From Cristatella mucedo (taxonomy: Eukaryota > Bryozoa > Phylactolaemata > Cristatellidae): DNA of 64,000 bases. Below, one piece after another: positions 61,846 to 64,000 of the stretch. Each line of letters starts with the position of its first letter. Positions within the stretch are counted from its first letter, which is position 1. The stretch is taken from assembly GCA_009760855.2 (NCBI GenBank), contig WPIO01000117.1:842501-906500 (forward strand), in the 5' to 3' direction. The notes beneath the pieces were generated by a model that saw only the letters and a list, made by a program, of their open reading frames with translations, had not been told where the DNA came from and searched no databases. Made by a program: the position numbers and the translations under genes.

Positions 61846-62139
61846 GTAGGTTCAACGGCGGCTGGTAAGTCGAGCTTGGGCGGTCTCGAGTGGCCGACAT
61901 GCCCGATCGGGCTGCCAACTGTCTCATCTGGCAATATCAGCATCCCCCCCAAAGCGCTGCTCCCATCGAGACGACCGACGCCTGCCCGTTCCAGAAGTCT
62001 CTTTCTCAGAGCTACATAAGAAGCGTTGTCTTGTCTTGCAATTGTCTCGGCTACCAGCTTTCTTAGATGCCGCCCGAGTGCTTCTCGCTTCGCACGTTTC
62101 AATTACAATGTCGCACGCTTTCGATTGATCTAATTGCAG
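61846..62139. other. 294-bp intron between exons L and M
   Basis: GT/AG ends. No repeat family is recognised. Confidence 0.9.
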
Positions 62140-62298
62140 GCATTGGAATTGCCTGGAGTATAGCTGCCATTAAGCATGCCATTAGCGGAACCACGTTCGT
62201 CGTCAAGGCCGGCTCTCTCGCATTCGCCGTGACCCTATTCTGCGTCTTCGCTTTCTTCTGCATCGCGGTCTTGCTCATTAGGAGGATGCCTTTTGTCG
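62140..62298 (+). CDS. SLC8A: NCX exon M: TM9 region; last exon seen
   Basis: Residues 867-920. Acceptor GATCTAATTGCAG|GC, donor TTTGTCG|GTGAGT, phase 1. IGIAWSIAAIKHAISG is followed by a hydrophobic span AGSLAFAVTLFCVFAFFCIA (889-908) and LLIRRMP. In the family the next residues begin with GELGG and encode the last transmembrane helix. No sequence of that kind follows a usable acceptor before 64000, so the gene runs off the right edge. Confidence 0.96.
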
Positions 62299-64000
62299 GT
62301 GAGTCAGCCGACTGAAGGCGCGGCCGTGATAGGCGCTTCGCTTACAATGCCTCGCCTCGACAGCACTGGCATCGTACGTGAGCTCGTCGCAACCAAATAG
62401 TTGTACTGCTGCTCTCTCTATCAAATGAAGCGCCGCGCCTTCGCAGCGGCGCCTGCTGCTTCTAGCCTGAGGAGGCTCGCTTGGCTTCCGACACCGCCAC
62501 CGCCCGGCGATAGCCACGAGCCTCTATCATCAGGGCGGATCTTGACCTTCCGACGATATTTAAATTGACGTCACCGGTCCTCGTCGTTCTCGTTAATCCC
62601 GCTCTTAAGTATCCAAGAGTTGCTGCGAGACCTGCAAGAGACAAGAGCGGACGAGCGAAAGTGCTTCTTTCGCCCCGGCGTCGCTCCAGTCAGTGCTACA
62701 GCCAGCGTGCAGGAACATGTAACAGGTAGCTACTGACCACTAGTATGTCAGGCGGTAGCGAATGGCTTCATGTAGTATCGTGAGGCTCATAATTACACTC
62801 CTCAAGTCGGGCTTAAGACTCACGGCGAGTTCCCGCGATGGCGAAATCTTCGCCATCATCTCGCTGCATCATCGCGCTGCAGTACTTTTTAATTCCTGCC
62901 ATGCGTCGTGCTTTCAACCAAAATCTCTACCCGCCTAGTCTAGCCACTTACGGCTTGCCTTTCGGGGGTGCAGATTTATAATAATAATAATAATAATAAT
63001 ACACTTGACATAGCACCCTTGGAGAACTGAATCTCTATCTAGGTGCTTTACTTTTGCTGCAAAGGAAACATCATTGAATGGTTAGTGGTAGCATTGTCAA
63101 TAAACAACAAGAATAATATGGTCAGGGGTGACATGCACAGGGTCGGAATGTAAATGCGGTCAGTGGCAGCATGCAGTGTCAGCATGCACAAGCACATAAA
63201 GAACGAATCACAGGAACCCGCTAAAATCGGTGATTAATAGGTGCGTTTTTAGTTTATTTTTAAATGCGGTCAAGTCAGGAGATTTCGTGACGCAAGTCTG
63301 TAGTGAGTTCCAGGCTTTGGGAGAATACGAAGTAGATGCACGGTCTCCAAAGGATTTTGTTTTGTACGAGGTATAGGTAGACAATTAGATTCCGAAAAGC
63401 GAGTGATACTGTGCTTAGCCTGGTAATCTTAGCTTCGGCGCCATTAGACTACCACATGCCCACTATCATGAGTTATTGGTGCTTCATATATTGCATCATT
63501 AATGTGCGATTCGCTGTGTGGCTCGCTTCCAGTGGAAAGAAATTTAATGTCACGGTCAGACCTTGGTCTGGAACACAGCCAGTCCTTGCCGCGCTATGGC
63601 TGTACCTGTCCACTGGTCTTTCATTTCCTTGACTAAGCAGTCGACGCTAAGAGTGTTTGCGGTACTCCAAAACTTATTGGCTATAAGAAGCTCTTGTGCT
63701 AGTGTTGCAATTGTTGTCCCTCTGGGTCATCTATAATGACCGTTAATGCTATTTCGGAACTGCCAAATAGAGCGTTACTGTGGCCGTACCGAGTTCGTCT
63801 AATGGCCCTGCGTAGGCAGATGTGTACGTGTCGCACATAAAGACATTTGTTCAAGTAGTAAATAATGACGTTCGATTCGTCACTGTGATTGTGGTGTATT
63901 TTCTATCTCGAGGGCACATCGAAAGACCACACGTCTAGTCAAACGGCAACCGAAGTATCTGCCCTCTTGCATATATTTGCTCGGAATCAAATAGTAAGAA
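62299..64000. other. Start of the last visible NCX intron
   Basis: Holds a minus-strand LINE 3' fragment. No exon with the GELGG start of the NCX C-terminus is found. Confidence 0.75.
62978..63425 (-). mobile_element. L2-like LINE 3' fragment, minus strand
   Basis: ATAATAATAATAATAATACA CTTGACATAGCACCCTTGGA, the 3'UTR (GGTGACATGCACAGGGTCGG) and GAGTTCCAGGCTTTGGGAGA ATACG...GGTCTCCAAAGGATTTT. Truncated near 63425. Confidence 0.87.

Noticed and set aside
63411-63632. 73-codon frame with hydrophobic residues as the last NCX exon
   Set aside because: It lacks GELGG or other C-terminal NCX motifs, its 5' part overlaps a LINE fragment, and no good in-phase acceptor is seen.

Overview
This is a piece of an animal nuclear genome. 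It is mostly non-coding and full of transposon relics, and it carries most of one split gene on the + strand: a plasma-membrane Na+/Ca2+ exchanger of the SLC8 (NCX/Calx) family. Thirteen coding exons between 24638 and 62298 can be chained with AG/GT splice sites and fully consistent reading phase into 919 codons. The chain runs from a signal peptide to just short of the C-terminus. The last exon, expected to encode roughly the final 40-55 residues, is not visible and probably lies beyond 64000. The spread-out introns, tRNA-like SINEs, L2/CR1-clade LINEs, a hAT element and a Tc1/mariner relic all point to a metazoan. Several features look invertebrate-like (degenerate second Ca2+-binding domain, many introns), but the species cannot be named from this sequence.

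Layout. 1-24570 has no recognisable coding exon. It holds a hAT transposon (about 2.77-5.10 kb), LINE and SINE fragments, a 15-bp tandem repeat, and large (TG)n and (GA)n arrays; it is either upstream sequence or 5'-UTR intron. 24571-25202 is the first coding exon (signal peptide, TM1, alpha-1 repeat). 25203-34893 is a LINE-laden intron. 34894-35318 encodes the rest of alpha-1, TM3-TM5 and the XIP region. 35319-40498 is an intron full of nested LINE pieces. 40499-49540 is a GC-rich, exon-dense block encoding the regulatory loop (CBD1, CBD2 and the linker back to the membrane). 53390-62298 encodes the second transmembrane half, including alpha-2. 62299-64000 is intron with one more LINE tail.

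The regulatory loop is informative. The Ca2+ ligands of CBD1 look essentially intact, whereas the key loop of CBD2 has two acidic ligands replaced. This resembles insect Calx, where CBD2 does not bind Ca2+. Only one exon is found at the position of the vertebrate mutually exclusive A/B exons. Exons H and I are each flanked by complementary (GA)n and (CT)n arrays in the neighbouring introns, a layout that could produce RNA duplexes, circular RNAs or exon skipping.

The repeats themselves tell a second story. About twenty fragments of one L2-like LINE family, on both strands, end in a conserved stem-loop followed by (ATT)n. A tRNA-derived SINE family carries nearly the same stem-loop at its own 3' end, as expected of a SINE mobilised by that LINE. 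A second SINE family has a different tail, and a third is weakly supported. Base composition changes near 39 kb: CpG is scarce to the left and common to the right, within the same gene.
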